Positions 43,566 through 51,771 of a stretch of DNA of 64,000 bases are shown one piece after another. A program made the translations under genes and the position numbers. The notes below the pieces were generated by a model. The model was not told the origin of the DNA. It did not search any database and was given only the letters and a program-made list of their open reading frames with translations. Source of the DNA: CAXCDZ01 sp963981525 (lineage in GTDB: Bacteria; Patescibacteriota; Microgenomatia; UBA1400; UBA12108). The stretch is from the NCBI GenBank assembly GCA_963981525.1, contig CAXCDZ010000001.1:1-64000 (forward strand). Reading direction: 5' to 3'. Every line of letters begins with the position of its first letter. Within the stretch, counting starts at the first letter, position 1.

Positions 43566-45365
43566 TTATTCTGGGCTACAACTATTTCTAAATGAAGGAT
43601 TGTTTTCTAGTTCATGAGTAACAACATCGTCCAAATCATGCACTTCGTGGAGAAGAAGAGCTTGACTCCAAGACTTGCCAGCGAATTTACGAATTGAGGC
43701 AAGATCATTTATTGGAGTAGAAATAGTCAGGATTTTTCTAGCATCTTGTGTGCGGTATTTCTCACAAGCCAGATCTTTGATGTTGGCGTGTCTTAACTCG
43801 TATTTACCTGCCTGGACTAGATGAGAGAAACCAAAATCATCGGGGGCATTGCGGATGCCGCTCTGAACTTCGCTTGTAGTAAGGTCGCCATAAAAATATG
43901 GGGCAAGTGGCCCATGAAGTTCAGTGTCAATAATGTAGTCATAATCAGATGAGACGCTCTTGACGTAGCCAAAAACGTCACGTGCGTCACTGGTCCACAT
44001 GAGATCATTGCTATGAGTAAAGACAAGGAAGTAGTGACTGAGTGACTGAGCGACAAAAAACAAGATAATCAAGAGATAGCCAAATAAGAGGGGGATAGCA
44101 TAGCGCTTGAGATATTTCCCAGCCCAAGTGAACAACCCCTTGATGCCGATGCCAATAATGAGGGAGATAATATATAGGGCGATAAGAGCCATTCGCATGT
44201 TGATATTGTTAGCTAGAGCGGCGGGAATGAGAGAGATTAAGATTGTAACTGCATAGAAAAAATAGAGGGAATCCTGAGGATTTAGCTTATTTAACTTGTT
44301 TCTAACAAGTGACTCAAGGAATCTTTTGCATGCGTATCCAATCGAAAACAAGCCAACTAAAAAGAGTGGGAGTATTGGGTAGAGGAAGGCGCCGTAACTC
44401 GCGTCAAAGCCATACTCACTCTCAGCCTGCAAAAATAGATAATCAGATCCGAGATAACGGTAATAGGTTTTGCCAATGTTAGTTAGTTTCTCAACTGGTT
44501 TGTTCCAGAGTCCGTAGCAAAACTGGGACTTATCAGCGTTTCGCATAAAAGAGAGATAACAGTATTGCCTCTTCTCGTCGATCTCTAGAGTTGCACCTTC
44601 TGCGGACTTATTATTGTAGTACTCGAGTCGGTTGAGGCCCTTGCTAGACGTCAGATCACCTATCCAGCCGAGGCCAATGAAAAGGAGGGCGAGAATAAGC
44701 AGGAGGGATTTTTTGAGTTTGCTAATAAGTGGCCATGACTGGACCAGAGTTGCTATGATAATTGTGAGGATTGCAATGTAGCGAATAGAGGCATACCAAT
44801 ATCCAGCAAGACCAAGCATGACAGCTGCGAGAATCCATAGTCGGGAATCCTTGGCTCTAGTGAGAGTTGCACGCGTAATGAGCCAGATCCCAACTGCAAA
44901 AAATGCCATCGCACTAAATGCCTCGTAGAAGATCCGAGACATATCAAAGTGCCAAGGACTAAAAGCAAGAACAAAAACAGCAAATAAGAGACCCCATTTA
45001 CTTCTCTTACCCCAGAGTTCTTTGAGCGTGAGATAGAGCATGAGGAGACTCACTACACCTGCGACTGCAGAAGGAAGATGAGTAACTAGGTTATCCATAC
45101 GGCCGAGGACCTTGCTCCAAAATGCCATGGAATAGACCAATCCAGGCGCCTTCCACTCCCCGAATGCCTCAAAAACTAGTGGCCAGGGCTTGTTCCAGGT
45201 ATCTCTACCGGTCTCGGCAATTGCCTTTGCGTCGGCGGCAAAACCCACCTCGTCGATGTGGAGGCCGGGGGGAGTACTACCGAGCTGGTAAAAGCGAGAA
45301 AATAGGATGGCAAAGAGAACAAGGATAACGAGGAAATATTTGGAGAGGGAGGAGAGTTTTTGCAT
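43566..45365 (-). CDS. GT39 glycosyltransferase, PWH-SR-E subfamily
   Basis: Protein of 599 residues from ATG 45365; two in-frame upstream candidates are rejected, one of them lying inside the -10 TATAAT. DE at 38-39 (HIDEVGFAADA), ETGRDTWN, GEWKAPGLVY and PWHFDMSRIFYE at 137-148. The domain after the helices (about 455-599) contains four Cys. Heads the 45365 to 40160 unit with its relative 41923. Its outer loop between helices is longer than in the other three paralogues. Confidence 0.85.
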   Translation of the reverse strand: MQKLSSLSKYFLVILVLFAILFSRFYQLGSTPPGLHIDEVGFAADAKAIAETGRDTWNKPWPLVFEAFGEWKAPGLVYSMAFWSKVLGRMDNLVTHLPSAVAGVVSLLMLYLTLKELWGKRSKWGLLFAVFVLAFSPWHFDMSRIFYEAFSAMAFFAVGIWLITRATLTRAKDSRLWILAAVMLGLAGYWYASIRYIAILTIIIATLVQSWPLISKLKKSLLLILALLFIGLGWIGDLTSSKGLNRLEYYNNKSAEGATLEIDEKRQYCYLSFMRNADKSQFCYGLWNKPVEKLTNIGKTYYRYLGSDYLFLQAESEYGFDASYGAFLYPILPLFLVGLFSIGYACKRFLESLVRNKLNKLNPQDSLYFFYAVTILISLIPAALANNINMRMALIALYIISLIIGIGIKGLFTWAGKYLKRYAIPLLFGYLLIILFFVAQSLSHYFLVFTHSNDLMWTSDARDVFGYVKSVSSDYDYIIDTELHGPLAPYFYGDLTTSEVQSGIRNAPDDFGFSHLVQAGKYELRHANIKDLACEKYRTQDARKILTISTPINDLASIRKFAGKSWSQALLLHEVHDLDDVVTHELENNPSFRNSCSPE

Positions 45366-45378
45366 ATAGATCATTATA
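45366..45378 (-). promoter_or_regulatory. leaderless promoter -10 of the 45365-40160 unit
   Basis: TATAAT at 45373-45378, 7 nt before ATG 45365, in the 14-nt gap after the 45380 gene. TATAATG creates a decoy in-frame ATG. Confidence 0.6.
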
Positions 45379-45379
45379 C

Positions 45380-47149
45380 CTAGTTTTGGACGACGACCCA
45401 TTTCTGGCAAAACTCAGCTCGATTCATGGTCTCTAGATCAAAGTCTGAGTGAGTGGTGGGGTGAACATAATTATTTAGCTCATCACTGTCACAGAGCTGA
45501 TCACCAATGATACGACGCAGTTCACCACTATCTAAGGAAGATACGAGAGAGCGAGGAGAATTAGTTGAAGATATCAGTGATACAGATGGACAAGCAAGAG
45601 AGCGCTCAATGGAATCAAAGCGAATAATAGCTGTGTCATAATCCTCAAGATCTTCTGGACATCGATTGGTTATCGTGAGGTTCTGATACTGATAGTTGTC
45701 GTCGTCAGATGGGCTGTAGCCATTATTAAAGCTAGTGATCAGCTCACTAGTGATATCCTGATTGACTAGGACGATGTTGCTATAAACATACCTCGGCTGA
45801 TTATCGATAATAAGAATCTTGACGTTAGGAGATAATCTGACATAGTTGGCAAGCAAGCGCTCATCAAAAAAGTGAGCTTGCGCATTCTCAATCGGAGCAG
45901 TGAACAGATAGTGATAGGCAAAGTTGAGAGTAGAAACACCAAATAACACAGCAAAAACGTAAGGATATATCTTGAATATGATCTTAGATTTCTGCTTGAG
46001 ATAAATGTAGATGCCATAGATGCCGTAGGCCAGAACAATATTGAGGATTACTAGATATATTGCTGAGCGAAAGGCCATAGAGTCGTTGAGATGTATCACA
46101 GTCGCTGTGGGGGAGAGGATGAGCAAGAGCAGAATAAGGAGGTGGGGACGAGAGTGACGGACTAGAAGATGTCCTATGCCATAGAGCATGAATGGGAGTG
46201 TAAAGGGATAAAAATAACCCATCCCAGCTGAGAACACCCCCATGGTTTCGCCGTGAATAAACAATAATTGAGGAGAGATAAGAGTAAGATATTTGTCTCT
46301 GATAAGCATCAATAAGCTGAGATATTTGTTGCTGAATATCTGTTTGGCAAATTCGGGAGCTAGGGAGAGTGTACGCTCAGCATTGACTCCACCACCCAAT
46401 CTATCGATGTTGGTGAAGATGAGCTCACTGCTCCGCCCTCCATAACTGTCGTAGTTAGTGATGGTGCGGATGAAGAGAAATGCGATCCAGGAGATGGCAG
46501 GTAGATAGTCTGTCCAACGACGCTTGGACTCTGCAAAGAAAGCAAGATAAATCAGATAAACTCCAGTTAACATGGGGAGAGCGAATTTGTATCCATGATA
46601 AGTAAAAAATCCGATAGCAAAGGTCATAAAAAAGCCTATGAGGGAGAGTGGGGATAGTTTGCGTTGAGAAAATAGAGCCAGACATACCCATGAGGCTAGA
46701 TACCAAAAGAGTGAGGTAGGTTGCTCGAGAGCGGTACGAGAGAAGATCACATGCCATGGGGAAAGATACAGAAGAATAGCAGTAATAATAGCGATAGGTC
46801 GCTTAACTCTGATAAGTAGTAGCCAAATAAGGACTAGCAGAGGAGTAAGAGAGCTATAGATAACGGTCATAAGGCGAGAACTTGCGGGAGACTGGGGTAA
46901 GAAGCTTAGAGTGGGAGTGTTGATGAGTGGGCCAAGCTCAGACATGGTCCCGGTGTTGGGCAAGAAAGAGAGTGGATGCCAAGAACCCTCGATGTCACGC
47001 CCAATTTCTATCACAGCGTGGGCCTGGATGACGTTGTCGATCTCATCATGAGACAAAGAAACTGGGACTGTGTTGAGATAGCTAAGGCGAAGGAGTAACC
47101 CTATGATAACCGAGATGACAAGTATTATGAGAGGCTTCCTGTATTTCAT
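45380..47149 (-). CDS. GT39 glycosyltransferase, PWH-SR-E subfamily
   Basis: Protein of 589 residues from ATG 47149; the open frame continues 106 codons upstream, but that part is antisense-like, Cys-rich and overlaps the previous gene, and ATG 47149 lies 7 nt after a perfect TATAAT. DE at 35-36 (SLSHDEIDNV), IEIGRD, and PWHVIFSRTALE at 131-142. The outer C-terminal domain (about 420-589) has five Cys. Monocistronic. Confidence 0.84.
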   Translation of the reverse strand: MKYRKPLIILVISVIIGLLLRLSYLNTVPVSLSHDEIDNVIQAHAVIEIGRDIEGSWHPLSFLPNTGTMSELGPLINTPTLSFLPQSPASSRLMTVIYSSLTPLLVLIWLLLIRVKRPIAIITAILLYLSPWHVIFSRTALEQPTSLFWYLASWVCLALFSQRKLSPLSLIGFFMTFAIGFFTYHGYKFALPMLTGVYLIYLAFFAESKRRWTDYLPAISWIAFLFIRTITNYDSYGGRSSELIFTNIDRLGGGVNAERTLSLAPEFAKQIFSNKYLSLLMLIRDKYLTLISPQLLFIHGETMGVFSAGMGYFYPFTLPFMLYGIGHLLVRHSRPHLLILLLLILSPTATVIHLNDSMAFRSAIYLVILNIVLAYGIYGIYIYLKQKSKIIFKIYPYVFAVLFGVSTLNFAYHYLFTAPIENAQAHFFDERLLANYVRLSPNVKILIIDNQPRYVYSNIVLVNQDITSELITSFNNGYSPSDDDNYQYQNLTITNRCPEDLEDYDTAIIRFDSIERSLACPSVSLISSTNSPRSLVSSLDSGELRRIIGDQLCDSDELNNYVHPTTHSDFDLETMNRAEFCQKWVVVQN

Positions 47150-47162
47150 AAGTGACATTATA
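47150..47162 (-). promoter_or_regulatory. leaderless promoter -10 for GT39 at 47149
   Basis: TATAAT at 47157-47162, a 7-nt gap, then ATG 47149, in the 17-nt gap after the 47167 gene. Confidence 0.6.
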
Positions 47163-47166
47163 TAGA

Positions 47167-48291
47167 TTAAGCGACAAAACGACCTATGGCAAATAGTGAA
47201 AACAAAGATATTAGTCCCAAAAGAGAAATAAGCTGCATAAGGAATAAATTTCTCTTGCTTAGTTTGCGCGCGAGAATGTAATAGACCGGAAAGATCACAA
47301 GAACATATCGGGGGAGTGAGGTGAGTGATCCTGTCAAAGTCGGAATTAGGAGGGCGCCGAGCGCGAATATTAGCTGAGAGAAAGGAATGAGTTTGTAGCC
47401 AATTGCTAGAATACTGCCAAAGGCTGCCAGAGAAAATAACTCCAGGAGCGAACGGAAATAAACCCAACTGGCTGGCTCGACAGTGAGGAGGATCTTGAGA
47501 TATCGATAAATAACCTGAGGGAGAGTGATCAATCTACTATCGTACCTATCAACTCCAAACATGGGTAGTACGCGCATAAACATCAAGGGATCAGCGAAGT
47601 CCCGGTAGAGATATCCCATGTAGAGCATCAAGCCGCTGAGCGAGATGGCGAGTAGTCCGAAGATTCTAAAAATCTTGATCTTATGACCCGACTCTTTTGC
47701 ATGCAAAATCATCTCTACGAGCAAACTAAGTGAGAGCAAGCAACCAATAACTCTAGTGCCAGAGGCAATCCCTGCAAGAATTGCTGCTGCTAACCAATGC
47801 TTCTTCTTGACCATATAGAAAAACCAAATGGAGAGAGCGAGAAAGAGCGACTCGCTATAGACGCCAAGAAAATAAAAACTAGTTGGGAAAAATAGCATAC
47901 AGCCAATGGCTAACAGCTTATGGTGGGGAAATAAGCGGTAGATACCAAATATAGCAAATATGAGAGTAATGATACTAATCATGACCCCGGCAAATAATGG
48001 TGAAGGGGTGATGGGGGTGAGAGCTCTAATCATGAGTGGGTAGACTGGGAAAAAGGCTTGAGTGCCGGTATCTTGATAGCCGTAACGCGCAATGCGCAAG
48101 TAATGAATGCCATCAAAGTGTGCAAAAACTGAGGAGGCTCGAGAGTAGTGAGAAGTGAGTTCTGCTTGATAATAGGGGAACTCAATATTGAGATCCCTTT
48201 TGAGGGAATAGTTGAGAGTAAGGGAGATTATCCCTAGCCAAACTATAACAATGAGACCTAATCTAGTTAGTGTTGGTAAGTACTTTTCCAT
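47167..48291 (-). CDS. PIG-V-like mannosyltransferase
   Basis: Protein of 374 residues from ATG 48291 (MEKYLPTLTRL). About nine helices; the outer loop FAHFDGIHYLRIARYGYQ followed by AFFPVYPLMIRAL is the diagnostic pattern of PIG-V/DUF2029-type enzymes (Asp-Gly-x-x-Y...FFPxYP), which use dolichyl/polyprenyl-phosphate mannose. ASGTRVIGCLLSL also fits. The family in eukaryotes adds the second mannose of GPI anchors; the bacterial role is unknown. It overlaps the GT4 gene by 29 nt and ends its unit. Confidence 0.85.
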   Translation of the reverse strand: MEKYLPTLTRLGLIVIVWLGIISLTLNYSLKRDLNIEFPYYQAELTSHYSRASSVFAHFDGIHYLRIARYGYQDTGTQAFFPVYPLMIRALTPITPSPLFAGVMISIITLIFAIFGIYRLFPHHKLLAIGCMLFFPTSFYFLGVYSESLFLALSIWFFYMVKKKHWLAAAILAGIASGTRVIGCLLSLSLLVEMILHAKESGHKIKIFRIFGLLAISLSGLMLYMGYLYRDFADPLMFMRVLPMFGVDRYDSRLITLPQVIYRYLKILLTVEPASWVYFRSLLELFSLAAFGSILAIGYKLIPFSQLIFALGALLIPTLTGSLTSLPRYVLVIFPVYYILARKLSKRNLFLMQLISLLGLISLFSLFAIGRFVA

Positions 48292-49306
48292 AAACTTCGT
48301 ATGTAGCTCTAGCTGTTTTTTCCCAACTAAAATTCCTGGCGCGAGCTTGCCCTTGTGAACTGAGTTTTTTTCTTGCCCGACTATCCCGAAGAAGCATCTT
48401 GAGAGAATCGAGTAATTCCTTTTTGCTGTGAGGATCAAAATATGCGACTGACTTACCGCCAACCTCAGGCAGACTGCCCTGATTGCTTGTGAGGACGGGG
48501 CAGCCCTGATTCATGGCTTCGAGGATGGGGAGTCCGAACCCCTCGTACCATGAAGGCTGAACATACAGGGTGGCATGCGCGTAGATATATGGCATGTGGT
48601 GAGTGGGGATGTAGCCGAGCATCTTGATCCGATTTTTGGCAGGAGAGGCGGCAATGAGTGACTCGATCTCCCGATACTCTGGGATATCGGGCTTGTCAGA
48701 GAATACTTTGCCGACAATGACGAGGTGGAGGTTGGGTTTGTTGAGTTGGGAGAAGGCATTGATAAGTCCTTTGACATTTTTGTTCCAATTGATGTCCCCT
48801 ACGTACAGTAAATAACGTGGAGGGAGGCTGTATTTTTTGATAATTGGCGAGTTGAGAGTGGCTGTTTTTCTGATTATGATAGGGGCTAGGGGAACGACAG
48901 TGATCTTGCTCTCTGGCACATTCATGATCTCCTGGATATCCCGGCTCGAAGACTCAGAATCAGTAATGATGTGGTTGACCCCTCTAAGGGAGCGTTTTTG
49001 AAGATTGTATTTGAGGCGGCCACGCAGTCCAGGAGGGAAATGAGAGGCAAATTTGAGTGGAATGAGATCATGAATTGTGACAATCGTGGGTAGAGGTTTT
49101 CTGTGAGGTAGGGTTAAGAAGTGTGGGTCAAAAAATGGAAAGTGAACTAGATCAACTGAATCATGGTAGCAATTACCATCTTTTGCCAGAAACGTTGAGT
49201 CAGGAAAATTCTGCTGGAGAGCCCTGAGTAGCTCTCTAGTATAGACCCCTACCCCCCTAGTTTGTGAGGCTGAGGAAAGCGGCGCAAGACTGATTGCGAC
49301 TTTCAT
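48263..49306 (-). CDS. GT4 glycosyltransferase
   Basis: Protein of 347 residues. ISLAPLSSASQTRGVGVYTRELL, VTIHDLIPLKF, YVGDINWNKNVKGL and EGFGLPILEAMNQGCPVLTSN define the same GT4 group as the genes at 562, 9142 and 10236. It has a short acceptor domain, close to the family's minimum. Both ends overlap neighbours (ATGA to the YfhO-like gene; 29 nt to the PIG-V-like gene). Confidence 0.88.
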   Translation of the reverse strand: MKVAISLAPLSSASQTRGVGVYTRELLRALQQNFPDSTFLAKDGNCYHDSVDLVHFPFFDPHFLTLPHRKPLPTIVTIHDLIPLKFASHFPPGLRGRLKYNLQKRSLRGVNHIITDSESSSRDIQEIMNVPESKITVVPLAPIIIRKTATLNSPIIKKYSLPPRYLLYVGDINWNKNVKGLINAFSQLNKPNLHLVIVGKVFSDKPDIPEYREIESLIAASPAKNRIKMLGYIPTHHMPYIYAHATLYVQPSWYEGFGLPILEAMNQGCPVLTSNQGSLPEVGGKSVAYFDPHSKKELLDSLKMLLRDSRARKKLSSQGQARARNFSWEKTARATYEVYGKVLTNTN

Positions 49307-50913
49307 TTCTTCCTATCCCTTGTGAGAACATATAGAACTGAGATAATCGAGCCCAAGCTAATAATGTTAGCTATGCTCTCAATATTGGAAGATCCAACGT
49401 AAACTCGATAATCATGAGTTCCTGGATTGAGCATGAGACTGATAGTGCCATCGTCTCTTGGTGAAAGAAGATCGTCAGAGTTATCTCCCTCAACTTGAAC
49501 GTGCCAGGAAGGGAAATAGTTTCTGAGGATCGTTAACTCCCCGATCTCTTCTTTGTTGTTGGCGGTAAAAGTGATGTTGGTGGGAGTCGCAACGACACCC
49601 TCCAGAATAATGTTGCCTGAGCTAACAAGAACATCGTCTGATTTGTAACGAACATCCTGAGGTGACCACATCGGGAGAATCTCGGTGCGGAATGTTGTGG
49701 CAGTTTTGGTCAAGTACAATGTGTAGAGAGAGCCAAACTCTTCTTCGTTTAGAAATTGGATTGGCCTCCTGTAATTGCGCACATTAAAAAGAGCAAGGCC
49801 TAGAAAGATTGTAATCAAGATGATCTGGAGTTTTTTGGACTTGAAACTAGAGAGAAACACGAAGGCAATGAGAGGGGCAAGAAGCGTAGTGAGGAATAAA
49901 AATCTCCAGGGAAATTGGACAGTTTGTAGGAGAGTAAGAGAATCCCAGATATAGAATGAACGAGAACTCATCATAAAAACTGTAAAGAAAAATGCGAAGA
50001 CTAGAAAAATATTTTTTCTTGTCCTCTTCTTTAGAGCAACAAAGATTGTGGTGAGGGCAACTACAATAATTTGAGCCAGACCCAGTTGGAACGAGACCCC
50101 ATCACCTGGTCCCGGCAATGAATACCAGTAGTCCCATTTACCATACAAAAACTGCTTTAGGTAAACGAAGTGTTGATCGAACCGGAAAGTAAAGTCTTGG
50201 TTGTGAAAAGAGTACAACATAGTTCTCTCAACAATCATGGGAAGGAGAAAGAATGCGGCAAGACCCAGGCTGAGCGCGAACGAAAGCAATGCTCTTTTGG
50301 AAAATAGCTTGGCAAAAAACAAATAGGCAATAAGAAAAGCCATGAAAAGGAGGCCGAGGAAATTGTGGGCAATCAAGAGAAGGGCAAGTGGGAGAGAGTG
50401 ATACCATCTGAGAGCTTTTTGGTGGCTAAGATCATGAAAACTTACTAAAACCCAGGGAATAATTCCCATTGCAACGACTTCGCCTAGAGCGCCGCGAACA
50501 AAAATATTAAGAAATTGATATGGAGTTGCTAGATAGAGAGCTGCTGAGAAGAAAGCGAGCATCTTGTTCTCTCTGGCAAATAGCTGGTAGATACCGAGTC
50601 CGCCGATGAGATAACTAACAAGAAGAATTAGTTTTACTGCCAAAACGGAGCTCATACCCGACAAGATCAGGGCTGTGGAGAGATAGTAAGGAAGTGGATA
50701 AATAAAGTTAAAAAGAGGAATGCCATAACCTTCATCAAAATTGCCAGCCCATCTGAGAGGGAACTGTCCTGACTTGAGCATTTTGACAGCTTCGTCTGCT
50801 CGTAGGATATGAAAAACTCCATCGTGAGAGGCGAACCAACCAGGATTAAAAAGTGAAGAAGCAAGGATTAAACCTAGAATAATCAGAATTACTGGGAAGA
50901 GATACTTCTTCAT
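49303..50913 (-). CDS. YfhO/PTPS-related GT-C membrane protein
   Basis: Protein of 536 residues: about eleven helices with WFASHDGVFHILRADEAVKML in the first outer loop, then RWAGNFDEGYGIPLFNFIYPLPYYL, the signature of membrane proteins labelled 6-pyruvoyl-tetrahydropterin-synthase-related, a GT-C-like group. The C-terminal outer domain has YFPSWHVQVEG and LMLNPGTHDYRVYVG, a beta-domain like the tail of YfhO proteins. Paralogue of the 62198 gene (shared QFPWRFL). Junction to the upstream GT2 is a 1-nt TAATG overlap. Confidence 0.78.
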   Translation of the reverse strand: MKKYLFPVILIILGLILASSLFNPGWFASHDGVFHILRADEAVKMLKSGQFPLRWAGNFDEGYGIPLFNFIYPLPYYLSTALILSGMSSVLAVKLILLVSYLIGGLGIYQLFARENKMLAFFSAALYLATPYQFLNIFVRGALGEVVAMGIIPWVLVSFHDLSHQKALRWYHSLPLALLLIAHNFLGLLFMAFLIAYLFFAKLFSKRALLSFALSLGLAAFFLLPMIVERTMLYSFHNQDFTFRFDQHFVYLKQFLYGKWDYWYSLPGPGDGVSFQLGLAQIIVVALTTIFVALKKRTRKNIFLVFAFFFTVFMMSSRSFYIWDSLTLLQTVQFPWRFLFLTTLLAPLIAFVFLSSFKSKKLQIILITIFLGLALFNVRNYRRPIQFLNEEEFGSLYTLYLTKTATTFRTEILPMWSPQDVRYKSDDVLVSSGNIILEGVVATPTNITFTANNKEEIGELTILRNYFPSWHVQVEGDNSDDLLSPRDDGTISLMLNPGTHDYRVYVGSSNIESIANIISLGSIISVLYVLTRDRKK

Positions 50914-51731
50914 TAGTTCCAGTCTTTTGCGATGCTTGGTTTGGTCGCAGTTTTTGAGAATTCCCAGTACTTAATGTAGGAAGATCTCAAATGAAGTCCA
51001 GAATAATAGGCAAAAACAAAACCAGGAAAACCATCCTGAAAACCTTTGTGGCGAAGATAGATCTCGAGGAATCTAACAATAGGCTTAACCAGCATGTAGT
51101 TAAGAATAGTTGGTGTGTCGAGTTGCAACTTGCCTTGTTTGAGCCATTCCTCAGCTTGGAGAGTAGTGTAACGATTGCTGCGCAAGAGATAGCGAGAGAA
51201 GTTGGGGTCGGCAATGTGAAGGAGATCTTCTACCAACTGCCCGGTCATGCCATCTACCTCCATGAGTTCGTGAACATTCTTCTGTGGGAGCTTAGCCTTA
51301 CCCTTCTGAAAGAGTCTGATGACCGGATCGGGATACATGCCACCCTTGTTCATCCAGCGACCGAGGAAATAGTTGCGACGATTGAGTTGGAAGGCGGCAG
51401 GTTGGGTGGTGGGATCTAGAGAGATCACTCTCGAGATCTCTTTGGCGAGCATGGAGCTCACTCTCTCGTCAGCATCTAACTGAAGAATCCAGGGGTTAAC
51501 ACAAGCGTCAATTGCGATCTGCTTGTTGATGTGAAAGTTGGTGCGGTTGGGTTCGGTAATAACTCGCGCTCCATACTCGGCAGCTATCTTGACGGTATTA
51601 TCAGATGAGGAGCCGTCTACGATAATAATCTCATTGGCAATCTCCCTGATACTTACAAGACAATCCCCGAGAGTACCCTCTTCGTTATAGACTGCGAGGG
51701 CAATTGAGAGAGCTGGTTTGGTTGGTTGCAT
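50913..51731 (-). CDS. GT2 glycosyltransferase (WaaE/KdtX-like)
   Basis: Protein of 272 residues. SIALAVYNEEGTLGDCLVSI, IIIVDGSSSDNTVKIA, ILQLDADERVSSMLAKEI, LNRRNYFLGRWMNKGGMYPDPVIRLFQKG and HELMEVDG are characteristic of WaaE-like beta-1,4-glucosyltransferases; the 59836 gene has the same build. C-terminal hydrophobic patch at 215-250. Heads the 51731 to 47167 unit, 41 nt from the previous stop, with a leaderless promoter. Confidence 0.87.
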   Translation of the reverse strand: MQPTKPALSIALAVYNEEGTLGDCLVSIREIANEIIIVDGSSSDNTVKIAAEYGARVITEPNRTNFHINKQIAIDACVNPWILQLDADERVSSMLAKEISRVISLDPTTQPAAFQLNRRNYFLGRWMNKGGMYPDPVIRLFQKGKAKLPQKNVHELMEVDGMTGQLVEDLLHIADPNFSRYLLRSNRYTTLQAEEWLKQGKLQLDTPTILNYMLVKPIVRFLEIYLRHKGFQDGFPGFVFAYYSGLHLRSSYIKYWEFSKTATKPSIAKDWN

Positions 51732-51766
51732 GTGATAAGTATATCCTACGCCCTAAATTATGGGAA
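51732..51766 (-). promoter_or_regulatory. leaderless promoter of the 51731-47167 unit
   Basis: -35 TTCCCA (51761-51766), 17-nt spacer, -10 TATACT (51738-51743), a 6-nt gap, then ATG 51731. Confidence 0.6.
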
Positions 51767-51771
51767 ATTAA

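Noticed and set aside
43990..44060. The gactgagt/gactgagc near-repeat in the 43566 gene
   Set aside because: Only two imperfect 8-nt copies; within chance for this sequence.
47150..47467. A 106-codon N-terminal extension of the 45380 GT39 gene
   Set aside because: It overlaps the end of the preceding PIG-V-like gene, is Cys-rich and lacks homology to the family; ATG 47149 with a TATAAT 7 nt upstream is better.
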